Shown one piece after another: positions 10,210-19,744 of a DNA stretch of 28,048 nucleotides. A program made the position numbers and the translations under genes. Source of the stretch: Priapulus caudatus (taxonomy: Eukaryota; Priapulida; Priapulimorpha; Priapulimorphida; Priapulidae); assembly GCF_000485595.1 (NCBI RefSeq), contig NW_014577399.1, positions 1 to 28,048 on the forward strand, written 5' to 3'. The notes under the pieces were generated by a model, which was not told where the DNA came from, ran no database searches, and saw only the letters and a program-made list of their open reading frames with translations. The first letter of the stretch is position 1, and each line of letters opens with the position of its first letter.

Positions 10210-13075
10210 TTACCTTGCAAAACTAAACCTTTTGCTACCATGTTTTAGTAGTAGGTATTCTCGTAGATATAGAGCGTATTATGCTCTCGCACATAACGTA
10301 TGCATGTGATATTCGTTTACATAATATGAAGCCTGCCGCTAGTCTGCCCTACCATTTTTGTGTCATTGGATATGCCTATTGCGGCATAGCCAGTTGTATC
10401 GGCTGATATTTCCATCGTCGCATGTGTAGCATCGGCCTTATATGTAAATAGAAGCTCGCATGTGTTTGACAAGCAGTTAGCTTCTCCCTGCAAATGAACC
10501 ATCGAGCTATACGCGATCCATATAAGCAATTATGAAGGCAACCATTGATGTATATAAATAAATAAATAAATAAATAAATATATATAATGATAATGCTAAT
10601 AATAATAATAATAATTTAACCCACAGTAAGTAGTCATATTAAAGTTCATTCTGGTCTTAAAAAGCCTGGACCTAGATTAATAAGATAAATAATTGATTAA
10701 ATTTATTAAATATATAAATTAATAATCTTTTAATTCTTAGTTTAGCTAGACCCTGCCCATTCATAACGTCAAACAGGTGATGAGATTTATTACCCAAGTA
10801 AAGCACGATTTTGTCTCTCCACATGTGTCCAAACTTATTTGCATATCCAGCGGAGGAGCCAGAGCATCTGTCGTTGTGATGCTTGTGCTACTAATAACTG
10901 TGCTCATCGTGGTGCCTGTACCCATCGAAGTGGAATTGGAAGAAGAAGTGTTAAGGAATTGGTCTGTCTCGTCGCTAGTGCTGGCAGCAATGGTGATTGT
11001 TTGATGACTATTGCTAGCAGCGGTGGTAGTCGTTTGAGTGCTCTGAAATGTGGTGGGTTGGTTACTATTGCTCGCAGCAGTCGTGGTGGTTTGCATACCA
11101 GTGCTTTTGGATGTCTCCGTGGTTTCGTTAGTATCGCTCGCAGCAGTAGAGATAGTGGTTCGCGTACTATAGCTCTCAGATGTGACGGTGGTTTGGTCAC
11201 TAGAGTTGTCAGCAGTGGTGATCGTTTCACCACTAGAGCTGGCAGCCATGATGGTTTCCTCACTAGCGCTGGCCGAGGTCTGGTCGCTATTGCTAGCAGT
11301 GGTGGCGGTTGTGGTTTCTGAAGCTGCTGTGATTTCTACAGATGTGATGCCGAGCCATATCTGATCGAATTTTTTCACAACTGTCGCCCTAAGGAGAAAA
11401 CGTTAGAGCATGCGTTATGGTGACCTGTAGCATAATATCAGGAGTGAATAATAATAGATTTATTATATATCTATATTATAATATATCTAATATCTATTAT
11501 TATTCACTCCTGATAATATCAAGAGCTCTTAATAATATAGTCTATAACTGATGAACGTTAAAAAATACCAGTCAGCTATTGATGTCCTAGGAATCGTTTA
11601 TAGTTTTATTAAGTTATTATTAGTAAATAATAGAATAAAATAACTATAGTAAAAATAAAACGCCGGGTTGTCGGGTAGGAAGGCCTAAAGCAACCTGGAG
11701 GCGAGATTCGGAGGCGGAACTCAAGAAGAAGGGCAACACCTGGACGGAAATGGAGCGGAAGGCGACCAACCGTGTGACATGTGAGGGAGTTTATAGCCTC
11801 GTTCACACGAGACCTCGTATTTCTGAAATACCGGATTTGCGAAATACCGTATCTGAGACATATACGCGGCCGAGCGTTCACACGCTGATTCGCGGCTCCA
11901 GAAATACGGTATTTGCGAACTGCGAGCCGCTTTAAACAATCGAGCGAACAATGCGAAATAAACAATGCAATGCGCACCAACTGCCGATAAAATACGTAGA
12001 CTGGACTCGCGTTACACGTTTCGAGCGCGGACCAGTCTATAAAATACGCGGCTACACTAGAACTGTCGGAAGCGCCGGACCAAGTCTATAAAATACGCGT
12101 TCAGAAAATCCGGTATTTAGCGTTCACACGAGGAAATGCGCGTCCAGAAACCGGTATTTCTCAAGCGCGCGGAAAATTATTCGCTGGGCTCGCTATGGGA
12201 CAAGGCCTCGTAATTTACACTAAATACGCGAATTGTTTAGATCACGATATTTTTGTTTGCACTCTATTTTTCCTCGTGTGAACGCCTACAATACCGAGAT
12301 ATCTTGCAACGTGATTGAACCGCGCTGTATAATGACGTTGTCTCCAGGAGACTGGAAGGTACACACAACATGTGTCACACACACAGGAGAGAATGAAGAG
12401 AGAATAAATTCAATTAAATATTTGTCTTATAAGTCTGATCGGTGTAAATACATACAAGGAAATGTCTGGCCACAAACCAACAAGTTCCGACACTACGAGC
12501 AATAATAAGCAGGGCGTAGCGCATCTGGGGGGAGCAAGGGAAGCTGGCCCCTAGGATTTTAGAGCGAAAATTAAACAAATAAGGCTTATCTAATAATCGT
12601 ATGATAACCTTAACCTGATTTTTGGTCACTTATCCGTGAAGCCTTATCTTCAGACCAGCCTAACACCCTATGGACGTCGATCAAGAGCTGCGCCCGTCGC
12701 TCATCATTACATAGTTGAGTCATGAAATGTAGGGTTTCTGTCGATGTGCTGCCCTTCCGTATCAGTATAAAACGTCAATGTAAATCCGAGTTACTGATTG
12801 AACTAAATAAAACCGAAGGTAACCACTAAAAACAGCTGACTGTGTGTTAGGCATAACAGCTAACCATGCGAATGCGGCGACTGGTCACCAACTATTACGC
12901 GAGCTCTCTCTCTCCTCTCGCGGTGCTCTCTCTACTCTCTCTCTCTCTCGCTGTGGTGTGTGTGTACCGTGTGTGTGTGTGTTGTGTGTGTGTGATGTAG
13001 TGTGTGCGTGTGGTGTGTGTGTGTTACTTGTTGTGTGTGTTTGCTGTGTTGTGTGTGTGTGCGTGTGGTGTGTGT

Positions 13076-13124
<49 letters not shown>

Positions 13125-13325
13125 GTGTGTGTGTGTTGTGTAGTGTGAGGTGGTGTGGTTGTTGTGTGTGTGTGTGTGTGTGTGGTGTGTGTGTGTGTTG
13201 TGTGTGTTGTGTGTGTCTGTCCTGTCGTCTGCACTCTCTCCTTTCTCTCGCTCTTTCTCTCTGCTCTCTCTCTCTCTCTCTCTCGCTCACTCCTTTTTTT
13301 GCTCTTCTCTCTTTCTCTCTCTCTC

Positions 13326-13369
<44 letters not shown>

Positions 13370-13832
13370 ATCTCTGTCTCCTCACTCTTCTGAAATATTC
13401 TCGACGGTAAATAACGCTCCACTACTAACTCTACCATTCGTATCCATATTTCGATGACAGAGAATAAATATTCATAATTTACGAGTTTCACGCAAAACTC
13501 TAGTCGTGACCGTGTGGGTGGGGCGGTCATATTGTGAACGTCCGGCTGTAGACGTTCCGTAAATCAGGCGATCAAGCTACGAGGCCGAGTTTTATAAATT
13601 TATAAATGTTTTGTGATCTAGCGATAGCAGCGTCCGCGGGGTGCAGGTTTGCTGTTGCGCTGCTGTGCTTTGCAATACGCGTGCAGGCCGGAGGGACGCG
13701 CATCTCCCATCAGACGATCGATGGTGCCTTGGCCGTCCGTCAAGTGTCTGTAACCGGCTGAAATTTTGTGGTGTTGTTGTTGCTGCTGTTGCTGCTGTTG
13801 TTGCTGTTGTTGTCGCTGTTGCGTTGTTTGCT

Positions 13833-13865
<33 letters not shown>

Positions 13866-16135
13866 CTGTTGTTGTCGCTCACGTTCTCGTCGCCATAAAG
13901 GCGCGCACACCAGCCGATTTTACAAACGATGAAGCATGAAGCCGATGGAAGCGGATGAAGATGTAGTGTGGCGCGTTTCATTTCGTAGACGAGTTTTTTT
14001 GATTTTTATCGCGTGACATCGCATTCGCAAATCAAACATGTTTGATTTTTGAAACCAATGACCATGAGCCGATGGAGCCGAATTTAAACGGCCCGCGCAC
14101 ACCTAGGCACATCCCTTCATCGCTTCATCGCTTCATCGCTCATCCTCGTCATCGTGTAAAATATAATCGTGCCTTGTGCGGCCACAATAATGATTTGGAA
14201 TCCGCGCGCGCTCGGCGAAATTTTCTTATCCCGCTTTAAGCCCGGCGCACACTGGTGATTTTTGTCGAGAAACGCGATTTCTGTCCCCAGCAACAAATCG
14301 CCGAGATATCTGCCACTGTGCGCTGCCCGGCGTCAGCGATTTTGACGCCAGAAAACTCGTCGCGGAAATATCAAACATGTTTGATATTGTTGCACCAGTG
14401 TCACATCGCTACGATGTCGCCGCCTGCGGATGGATCCGGCAACAGTTTTGGATAACCATATCAAATTGCATGATATTGAAGCACGTGATCAAATATTGCG
14501 AGCGCGCCGTTGGGTGTGTTGGAACGTCACGTACAGTTCATACAGTGTATGGTCGCTGATAGCACGGTTGATATTTCGCGCGGTGCGCCACGTGCGCGAT
14601 TTATATCGACAAGCTACCGGCGATAAAATCGACGGTACTGTCGGATAAAAATCCACGTGCGCCGCGGTGCTTATTACTCTCATGTCCGATAAAGTTCGTT
14701 ACGAAGCATTTAGCTTGCTTTGCAGCTTCTACGTATTTCTCCAGGTTCATTTTCAGAACAGTCCTCGTCATATATATAGTATACACACACATATAATATA
14801 TATATCAAGTTATGCAAATTATCTTCTAATAGTAATGCGCACTCGATTTACCATCTGTAATAAATGTGTGTGATCGGATCAATGAATGTTTTATTATACT
14901 GAACATTGATTGCTCTACGTCTGAAGCGTGTGCCATCCAAGTCAAACGTCAGTTGGCCTCTAGTAGTCCCGTTTCGAATGTGTGACGGCATTGTTTTAGA
15001 GATGTACTGGCCGTCTCGTCATCATTGCAATATGCTGGCATCGGACTCGAGCTAGAGTGAACTCTCCACCGGGCCCTCCCGTCTAGCGTTCGTGCTTGTA
15101 TGAATGGAATCCACAGGAACTGTCTGTTTTTATCCCGATAATTTTTACTTGAAAATAAAGTTCATCAAAATAATATATATGCCGACGAAAAGCGTTGCAT
15201 TCTCAGATCATTGGAAATATCTCATTTTAAAAGTTTCTATTTCGAAACGCAACCCAGATATACCAAGTTAATTGAATGTCCTATTTAATCTCGATCTATT
15301 CTCTTATGACATACATTTAAGCCTTATTGCAAAGTGTTTAGGAATTCCAATAATAAACATGTAACATAAAATAACGCTTTCCCAATTAATGTTCGACCCT
15401 TACCTAACGAAATGTTGTGCTAATTGTGCTAATGCCTCCTCAATTATTACAGTGTGTTATTATTATTATTTATAATAATAATAATAATAATTATTATTAT
15501 TATTATAATTATATCACAATTATTATAGCCACAGTTATTCGTTAAAGNNNNNNNNNNATAATAATAATAATAATTATTATTATTATTATAATTATATCAC
15601 AATTATTATAGCCGCAGTTATTCGTTGAAATAACTGCATGGACTCACGCTGATCTAAACCGCACTGCAACCAGCGTTGGAGAGTTTAGTATCCTGGCGAA
15701 ATAATGTTCGCTTCATCACGGCGGCGGCGGCGGCGGCGGCTATCAGAACGGCTTCAGGGGGTCCGTGAACCAGGCGCATGCAAACTAGTGTGTTTATGAG
15801 CTTCTGCGCATTTTCGAGGAGGGGTCCGTAGCTTTCACCAGATTCTCAGTGGGTATAGAATAGGACAAGTTTCCAGAACGACTGGTGTTTAGTATCGTGG
15901 CGTTGTTCGTAATTGCCATCATAATAACTCGCTCGTTACCTGACATCGTGCCGCCTGGCGTGTAGGTCGTCGCCGACGGCTCAAGTTCGTACGGCGACAG
16001 ACTCGTCTGGCTCGCTGCTCCGTGACTCGGCTTCATAGAGTCGCAGCGTCCGACTGGAGCTCCGCCACTGTACGCCGACGTCTCAGCGACGAGCGCCGTC
16101 ATGGCAACGAAGACGCAAAGCACGGCCGTCGTCAT
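8566..16135 (-). CDS. gene 1: Reeler-DOMON protein, seven exons
   Basis: Exons are 15940-16135, ~14900-15147 (frame damaged), 10794-11388, 10353-10487, 9683-9805, 9074-9200 and 8566-8741. With exon 2 taken as 244 bases, as in its clean copy, the total is 1596 bases or 531 codons plus stop. The order is signal peptide, Reeler domain (about residues 23-166), a Ser/Thr-rich mucin-like linker of about 150 residues, a DOMON domain (about 330-490) and a hydrophobic tail ending in CC. Reeler domains occur in reelin, spondin and FRRS1-type proteins. DOMON domains bind haem or sugars; the Met of NDTKM and the His of LRKHD sit where this family has its haem ligands. No cytochrome b561 follows, so the protein cannot be a classical transmembrane ferric reductase. 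An extracellular, surface-anchored haem or redox role is an inference. ATG at 16135 is preferred over 16165 because exon 1 then matches gene 2 in length (196 bases). Confidence 0.85.
9074..9200 (-). CDS. gene 1 exon 6: DOMON C-terminal strands
   Basis: Acceptor AAACAG, then ADNVDGRINCRFRRPLSNEG, LDLTLDYYFFFTTGKVSS and donor GTACGT in phase 1. The I-x-C-x-F-x-R-P and Y-[FL]-[FL]-x-[AT]-x-G motifs are characteristic of FRRS1-type DOMON domains. Confidence 0.9.
9471..9640 (+). repeat. degenerate (TTAGGG)n interstitial telomere-like tract
   Basis: About 25-28 hexamers of TTAGGG and variants (TTATGG, TTCGGT, GGTCAG) in intron 5 of gene 1. TTAGGG is the canonical animal telomere repeat. It is flanked on both sides by exons of one gene, so it is internal and not a chromosome end. 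Confidence 0.9.
9683..9805 (-). CDS. gene 1 exon 5: DOMON middle
   Basis: Acceptor TCTGCAG, then GNDNVFACMKKGAHIYLKEF, RNPGGYRASVQQ and LVTDIQ before a GTAATT donor. Forty-one codons, phase 0 at both ends. D-V-x-A-C is the usual DOMON strand after the Met ligand. Confidence 0.9.
10353..10487 (-). CDS. gene 1 exon 4: DOMON N-terminal strands
   Basis: Acceptor TTTGCAG, then GEANCLSNTCELLFTYKA, EISADTTGYAAIGISNDTKM and donor GTAGGG, phase 0. The GY-AIG-S-D-K-M pattern is the DOMON core; its Met is the expected axial haem ligand. Length 135 bases. Confidence 0.9.
10794..11388 (-). CDS. gene 1 exon 3: Reeler end, mucin-like linker, DOMON start
   Basis: Acceptor TCCTTAG is followed by ATVVKKFDQIWLGITSVEI, the last Reeler strands. 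Then come about 150 residues very rich in Thr, Ser and Ala, with imperfect repeats such as TTTTAASNSNQ and TTTTAASNSHQ, and finally DTCGETKSCFTW, the Cys-x5-Cys start of the FRRS1-type DOMON. The donor is GTAATA, phase 0. The linker should be heavily O-glycosylated and extended. Confidence 0.9.
11436..11515. repeat. 80-bp perfect hairpin (foldback element)
   Basis: Arms 11436-11459 and 11492-11515 are a perfect 24-bp inverted repeat starting TATCAGGAGTGAATAATAAT, around a 32-bp AT-rich centre. It lies only about 50 bases upstream of the exon 3 acceptor of gene 1. It has the form of a very short MITE. Confidence 0.85.
11516..11795. other. no gene recognised
   Basis: Part of intron 2 of gene 1. 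No coding or repeat feature that I can support. Confidence 0.4.
11800..12284. mobile_element. MITE-like element with CGTTCACACGAG ends
   Basis: Perfect 12-bp inverted ends: CGTTCACACGAG at 11800-11811 and its complement at 12273-12284. The same motif recurs internally near 11875 and 12120. The inside is full of AAATACGCG and CGGTATTT words in both orientations, and contains a local duplication (CCAGTCTATAAAATACGCG near 12032 and CAAGTCTATAAAATACGCG near 12082). No coding capacity. It lies in intron 2 of gene 1. Confidence 0.65.
12508..12570. mobile_element. fragment of the GGCGTAGC-type transposon end
   Basis: GGGCGTAGCGCATCTGGGGGG followed by a GGCCCC block matches the layout of the ends near 212 and 1836. 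No partner end is seen nearby. Confidence 0.4.
12571..12900. other. no gene recognised
   Basis: Intronic sequence of gene 1 (intron 2) with no feature I can support. Confidence 0.4.
12901..13394. repeat. compound (CT)n-(GT)n-(CT)n microsatellite
   Basis: CT-rich from 12901, mainly GT repeats from about 12957 to 13217 (a long pure run near 13078-13123), then CT-rich to 13394. Long reading frames here on both strands are composition artefacts. Confidence 0.95.
13764..13880. repeat. (TTG/CTG)n trinucleotide repeat
   Basis: About 38 triplets of TTG and CTG with two interruptions, in intron 2 of gene 1. The frame reading it as poly-Leu or Asn/Ala is not supported as coding. Confidence 0.9.
13896..14110. 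mobile_element. MITE-like element with central palindrome, copy 1
   Basis: Bounded by GGCGCGCACACCAGCCGATTT on the left and GGCCCGCGCACACCTAGG on the right. It contains a perfect 20-bp palindrome (14029-14048) with core ATCAAACATGTTTGAT. The neighbour at 14238-14671 has the same core and the same type of GCGCACAC end. Several CATCGCTT and GATGAAG words surround it. Its exact limits are uncertain. Confidence 0.5.
14238..14671. mobile_element. MITE-like element with central palindrome, copy 2
   Basis: The left end reads AAGCCCGGCGCACACTGG then GATTTTTGTCG. The right end, on the opposite strand, reads AAGCACCGCGGCGCACGTGG then ATTTTTATCCG, an imperfect terminal inverted repeat. A perfect 22-bp palindrome (14367-14388) has core ATCAAACATGTTTGAT. 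Length about 434 bp, non-coding, in intron 2 of gene 1. Confidence 0.65.
14800..15475. repeat. segment repeated at 27380-28048
   Basis: Collinear with 27380-28048 along its whole length, including exon 2 and both flanks. The two differ mostly by single-base insertions or deletions. The left limit is a (TA)n tract (about 14769-14810) and the right limit is close to the assembly gap. Confidence 0.9.
14900..15147 (-). pseudogene. gene 1 exon 2, Reeler second half, frame disrupted
   Basis: This matches the intact exon at 27490-27733 along its whole length, but is interrupted by many single-base insertions and deletions. No frame stays open through it, and the splice sites are altered (TTTTCAAG acceptor; the donor has lost a G). 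It lies at the correct place and phase for exon 2 of gene 1. The exons on either side are intact and the differences are mainly indels, so I favour sequence error next to the assembly gap. A true decayed exon is the alternative. Confidence 0.7.
15474..15629. other. 10-N gap with the same 72 bp on both sides
   Basis: N bases occupy 15548-15557. The sequence before the gap (15474-15547) and after it (15558-15629) is almost identical: (ATA)n(ATT)n followed by ATTATATCACAATTATTATA, then GCCACAG or GCCGCAG and TTATTCGTT. This is the mark of two contig ends that overlap but were not merged, so the gap is probably of zero or negative length. Confidence 0.9.
15940..16135 (-). CDS. gene 1 exon 1: signal peptide and Reeler start
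   Basis: Starts MTTAVLCVFVAMTALVAETS, a clear signal peptide, then YSGGAP, the Reeler motif CDSMKPSHG and TTYTPGG. The exon ends in codon phase 1 (TCA G) before a GTAACG donor. An in-frame ATG 30 bases upstream (16165) would add MPSPLRFSGD. A (GGC)n run (15719-15739) lies downstream in intron 1. Confidence 0.88.
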
Positions 16136-16159
16136 GTCTCCGCTAAATCGAAGCGGCGA

Positions 16160-16461
16160 GGGCATCCTCTCATCTGTGCATTAGCGAGCGAGCTTCAGCT
16201 CAGCTTTAACGTTATTATGTTAATAAAACTTAATTTAATTATAATATGTTTTTTAAATGTTATGTTATTGATGATATTGCGTTATTGTGTCAAAAACCCA
16301 GCGGAAAAATACGTACGACGAGGAAATTTGATTCCACGTGAAAAAATATCGCAGCAACTTATGCACTTGACAGAAATCAGTTGTCGAGAGTGTCCGCTCA
16401 TCTGTGTATTAGTGAGCGAGCTTCACCTCAATAAGATGTAGCGTTACCCTTGATATAGAAC

Positions 16462-16514
<53 letters not shown>

Positions 16515-16935
16515 AATTGAGTGAGTGATATTCTAGATGTAATATTGGGAGTAAGGTGTAGCGTGTGTCGAAAACACAGCGGAACTAAGTGAAGAAATAT
16601 CGCAGCAATGTATACCCCCGTTACAAATCGTTTTGACAGTTTCCACGCTTTAAATAGCACGTTTAAATAGCAGAGCGTTAAGAAGTCGCGCGTCATAGAA
16701 ACGGAAAAAGCTAAGAAACACACAGCGGAAACATACCCATATACGGTGAAGGTAACCACGTACGTGAAGAAATATCAAAAAGCAACCTATCCCCGTTACA
16801 AATCGGTTTACTTACTCATGAAATGTGTGTTTCTCTTGACAATCGCCACGCTTAAACAGCTGGAGCGCTATGAATTCTCGCGTCACAGAGCGGCGGGGTA
16901 AGGTAACAACGTACACAGTCAACGCGAAGAGCTAA
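16160..16935. repeat. diverged direct repeats upstream of gene 1
   Basis: A segment of about 40 bp next to the gene 1 start (CTCATCTGTGCATTAGCGAG, then CGAGCTTCA) recurs at 16396-16430. A second motif (CAGCGGAA, then GTGAAGAAATATCGCAGCAA, and CCCCGTTACAAATCG) occurs in three forms near 16300-16360, 16567-16635 and 16720-16810. (ATTG)n fills 16463-16513. The region should hold the 5'UTR and promoter of gene 1; no core promoter motif is convincing. Confidence 0.6.
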
Positions 16936-18235
16936 TAACGATTACGTGCGCACAACGTACACGAAGCGCTCATCATCTTTATCGCAGCATCCTCTTTACG
17001 TTTCACCTTCCCTTTCTGATTGAAGGACAGAGACATCATCCGTCCACGTTACTGCCACCGGAGCGCATCGTCGGTTACTGTTTTGTTATCACGCGTAACA
17101 ACGGATTAAATATGCGCGCGACGCAGTATGTATGATATATATATTGATTTACACGTGTACCGCTAGGCGACACGACACAGGTGCAGACGCATGTCGCGCA
17201 TGCGCACTCCTGCTGTGACGCCTCGTGTTTGTTGTTGTTGCCTCTCGTTGTCGCTGGCACGGATAGGTACGCCGCTAGCAACTGTGGGAGTTATGGGCGG
17301 TGTCGCGGATGCTGGGTGCTGCGTGCATCATTTTTTGTTAATGACGGCACCTGGTGAATGACTCCGTGCGGCTGCTCCATCAATCGTTCGAAATTACGTG
17401 TCCGCCTTACGAAATTATTAATATTCACTAATATATAGCAGGTGCACATATGGTATTCATTGATCCGCAAGAAAGTGAAGCGAAGTAAGTAAGTAAGTGA
17501 GTAAGTAAGTAAGTAAGTAGCAAGTGAGTAGGGCTAAAGCACGCAATCAAGTCACTTGTTGTGCGCATAAACTATTATGTACTATACAATATGCACAGAT
17601 AGATAGAGTTGTTGCTATTACAGTATAAATATTGAAGTGTATTGATTATTAATTTCGATCGCTGAATTTCTGGTTGCTACGGGCAATCCCAATGGGAAAG
17701 ACCATGTGTAACGATTAGAAAATTTAAACGCATGTTGTTGGTCGAACTTGCAAAAGGAACAACGTTTCTTGCTTATTTTATTTACTACATTTTTCAGTCA
17801 ATATAATATATTATATCGTACTTTAAAAAACTGTCAGGTAGCGTTTAACCAGCAGCATGTCAACAATAGCGTGATAATTTTCAGAACGAAAATGCTACGT
17901 TTGGAATAGTTTGTAGTCACGGTTACCAGTAACCGATGCAGAATGTTTCGGCAGATTCTACGGATGCAGTTCGCTTTAGCGCTAACATATAGTTTGAGCA
18001 AAATCGAGTTCGGAACAAATCGATAAAACGAATCATAAAAATCTCAAATAACGTACAACTACTAACTACTAACGTACAACTACAATCGTTTTCATATAAG
18101 CTTATACGGATACAAATCTGTAGCTCTAGGCATTACACAATATTGCTACTATGTGAATAATTCTAAAGCAAACGTGTCTCAATAGGTCTAAATGGGGATA
18201 TGTTGATCCATAATACATATCCCACGTGCACGAGA
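16936..18235. other. intergenic; no gene recognised
   Basis: Upstream flank of gene 1. It contains an (AAGT)n run at about 17483-17519 and short AT repeats. No coding feature can be supported. Confidence 0.5.
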
Positions 18236-18240
18236 GAAAA

Positions 18241-18362
18241 AATAACCCGGGTTATTTGACTACGCAAAATAAAGTAACCAGGGTTATTTGTCTACGCTAA
18301 AGAAAATAACCCCGGTTATGCGTCTACACAAAAGAAAATAACCCGGGTTATGCGTCTACACA
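18241..18362. repeat. 32-bp palindromic minisatellite, four copies
   Basis: The TAACC landmark falls at 18243, 18275, 18307 and 18339, an exact 32-base period. Each unit carries the palindrome AATAACCCGGGTTATT or a one- or two-base variant, followed by TCTACGC or TCTACAC and an A-rich stretch. Confidence 0.93.
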
Positions 18363-18365
18363 GAG

Positions 18366-18522
18366 CAAAACGCCACATTTTTCGAAACATCGCGTAAACG
18401 CCGCGTTTTTCGAAACAGTGAAAACGCCGCGTTTTTCGAAACAGTGCAAAACGCCGCGTTTTTCGAAACAGTGCAAAACGCCGCGTTTTTCGAAACAGTA
18501 CAAAATGCCGCGTTTTTCGAAA
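18366..18522. repeat. 27-bp minisatellite, six copies
   Basis: Unit CAAAACGCCGCGTTTTTCGAA, then ACAGTG. The GCC landmark recurs near 18371, 18399, 18425, 18452, 18479 and 18506, with periods 28, 26, 27, 27 and 27. Each unit contains TTTCGAAA-like and AACGCCGCGTT near-palindromes. It directly adjoins the 32-bp array. There are no unique spacers, so it is not a CRISPR array. Confidence 0.93.
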
Positions 18523-18783
18523 AGATTGCGATTGCGTATAAATAGTTCTAAAGACCTTATACCACATCTCGATGAGATGTTTAGAGGCGTCTATACATAC
18601 ATAACTTCTTCGCGACATAGTTAAAATAGTTTTGAACATGTTATATTGTTTGCTATACTAATAGGCTAATAGCCATAAACGATCCACTTATTCAGCTAAA
18701 CGTATTCAGTGACAAACTGGCGGTCTCGCGGACTATGCTATAGTGCCGCGGTTTTGCAAGACGTGCGCAGTATCTAGTAGTAT

Positions 18784-18820
18784 CAGGGGTTAATATGGAC
18801 AAATCATTATTAACCCCTGG
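18784..18820. repeat. 12-bp perfect inverted repeat
   Basis: CAGGGGTTAATA and its complement TATTAACCCCTG are separated by about 13 bases. It lies in the spacer between gene 2 and gene 1; no function can be assigned. Confidence 0.7.
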
Positions 18821-19240
18821 TAATATGGATCGCATTTTTTAACAATATTTCACGTATAGTTTGCTCACATAAATATTAAGGGCAACCAACATTGATTGAC
18901 AGCTTACAGGTTTCGTTAAAAAATTTACGACAGTGGTTCTAAATCAATAATATAATTACGACAGGGTTCTGGAGCAATAATTCATGCCGACACTGCTAAA
19001 TCTAGCATGCAGTAATATCACGATGCAAATTTAATTTTATTGCGTAATATCGCGTCCTCGAATGAGTTGTATGAAAACTTTTGATAGCAAGGGCAAAAAA
19101 AGTTACTGGGAGTAATTATTTTAGCCCGTGTCCGGGATTAAAATTGCCCGAGTTGAATTTTCATACGACAAAAACAAACCACTGCGCACTGCGTTCCAAC
19201 GAGAGACGTATTTGGTTCGGATATGTTCCCAAAATATATC
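18821..19240. other. intergenic; no gene recognised
   Basis: AT-rich spacer 3' of gene 2 with no supportable feature. Confidence 0.5.
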
Positions 19241-19241
19241 C

Positions 19242-19618
19242 GGTATATATATACATATATATATATATATACTATGTGTGTGTGTGTGTGTGGTGTGTGT
19301 GTGATCCTGTGTTGTGTGTGGGTGCTCGTCACTGGGTGTGTGATAATGTGATTGTGGACTGTGTGTTGTGGTCGTGTGTGTGGTGTGTGTGTGTTGTGTG
19401 TGTGTGTGTGTGGCTGTGTGTGTGTGTGTGTGTGATGGTGCTTGTTGTGTGTGGTCGTGCATGTGTGTGTGCGCGCGTTGCTTGTGCGGGCGCGTACGTG
19501 TGTTTGTCGCCCGCGTGTGACGCCGTGCGTGCGTCGCGCTGTGCCCAAGGGTGCGCGCGCGTGCCTGCGTGGTATGCGTGCTGTGGTGTGTGTGTGTGTG
19601 CGCGCGCGTGTGTGTCAC
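19242..19618. repeat. (TA)n followed by (GT)n-rich compound microsatellite
   Basis: (TA)n at 19242-19271 passes into GT-rich repeats to 19440, then GC-enriched GTGTG and GCGCGC sequence to 19618. Long frames here on both strands are artefacts of the repeat. Confidence 0.9.
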
Positions 19619-19744
19619 TGACTATTCGCTCCGCATATAATTTAACCCCGGTTGAGCTTTCTCCTATGAACGCGATATCTCGCGTGGGGCTTCTGAAGGT
19701 CTGTGCACGTCACTGGGCGATATTACGCCTCATGTAGACGCGGG

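Noticed and set aside
10839-11321. 160-codon plus-strand frame
   Set aside because: Shadow of the Ser/Thr-rich exon 3 of gene 1, which has splice sites and homology on the minus strand.
12844-13457. Val/Cys-, Thr/His- and Ser/Leu-rich frames
   Set aside because: Translations of (GT)n and (CT)n repeats within intron 2 of gene 1.
18366-18522. Possible CRISPR array
   Set aside because: The 27-bp units are head-to-tail without unique spacers, in an animal genome.
19081-19737. 218-codon plus-strand frame rich in Cys and Val
   Set aside because: It runs through a (GT)n-rich microsatellite; the flanking parts show no domain.
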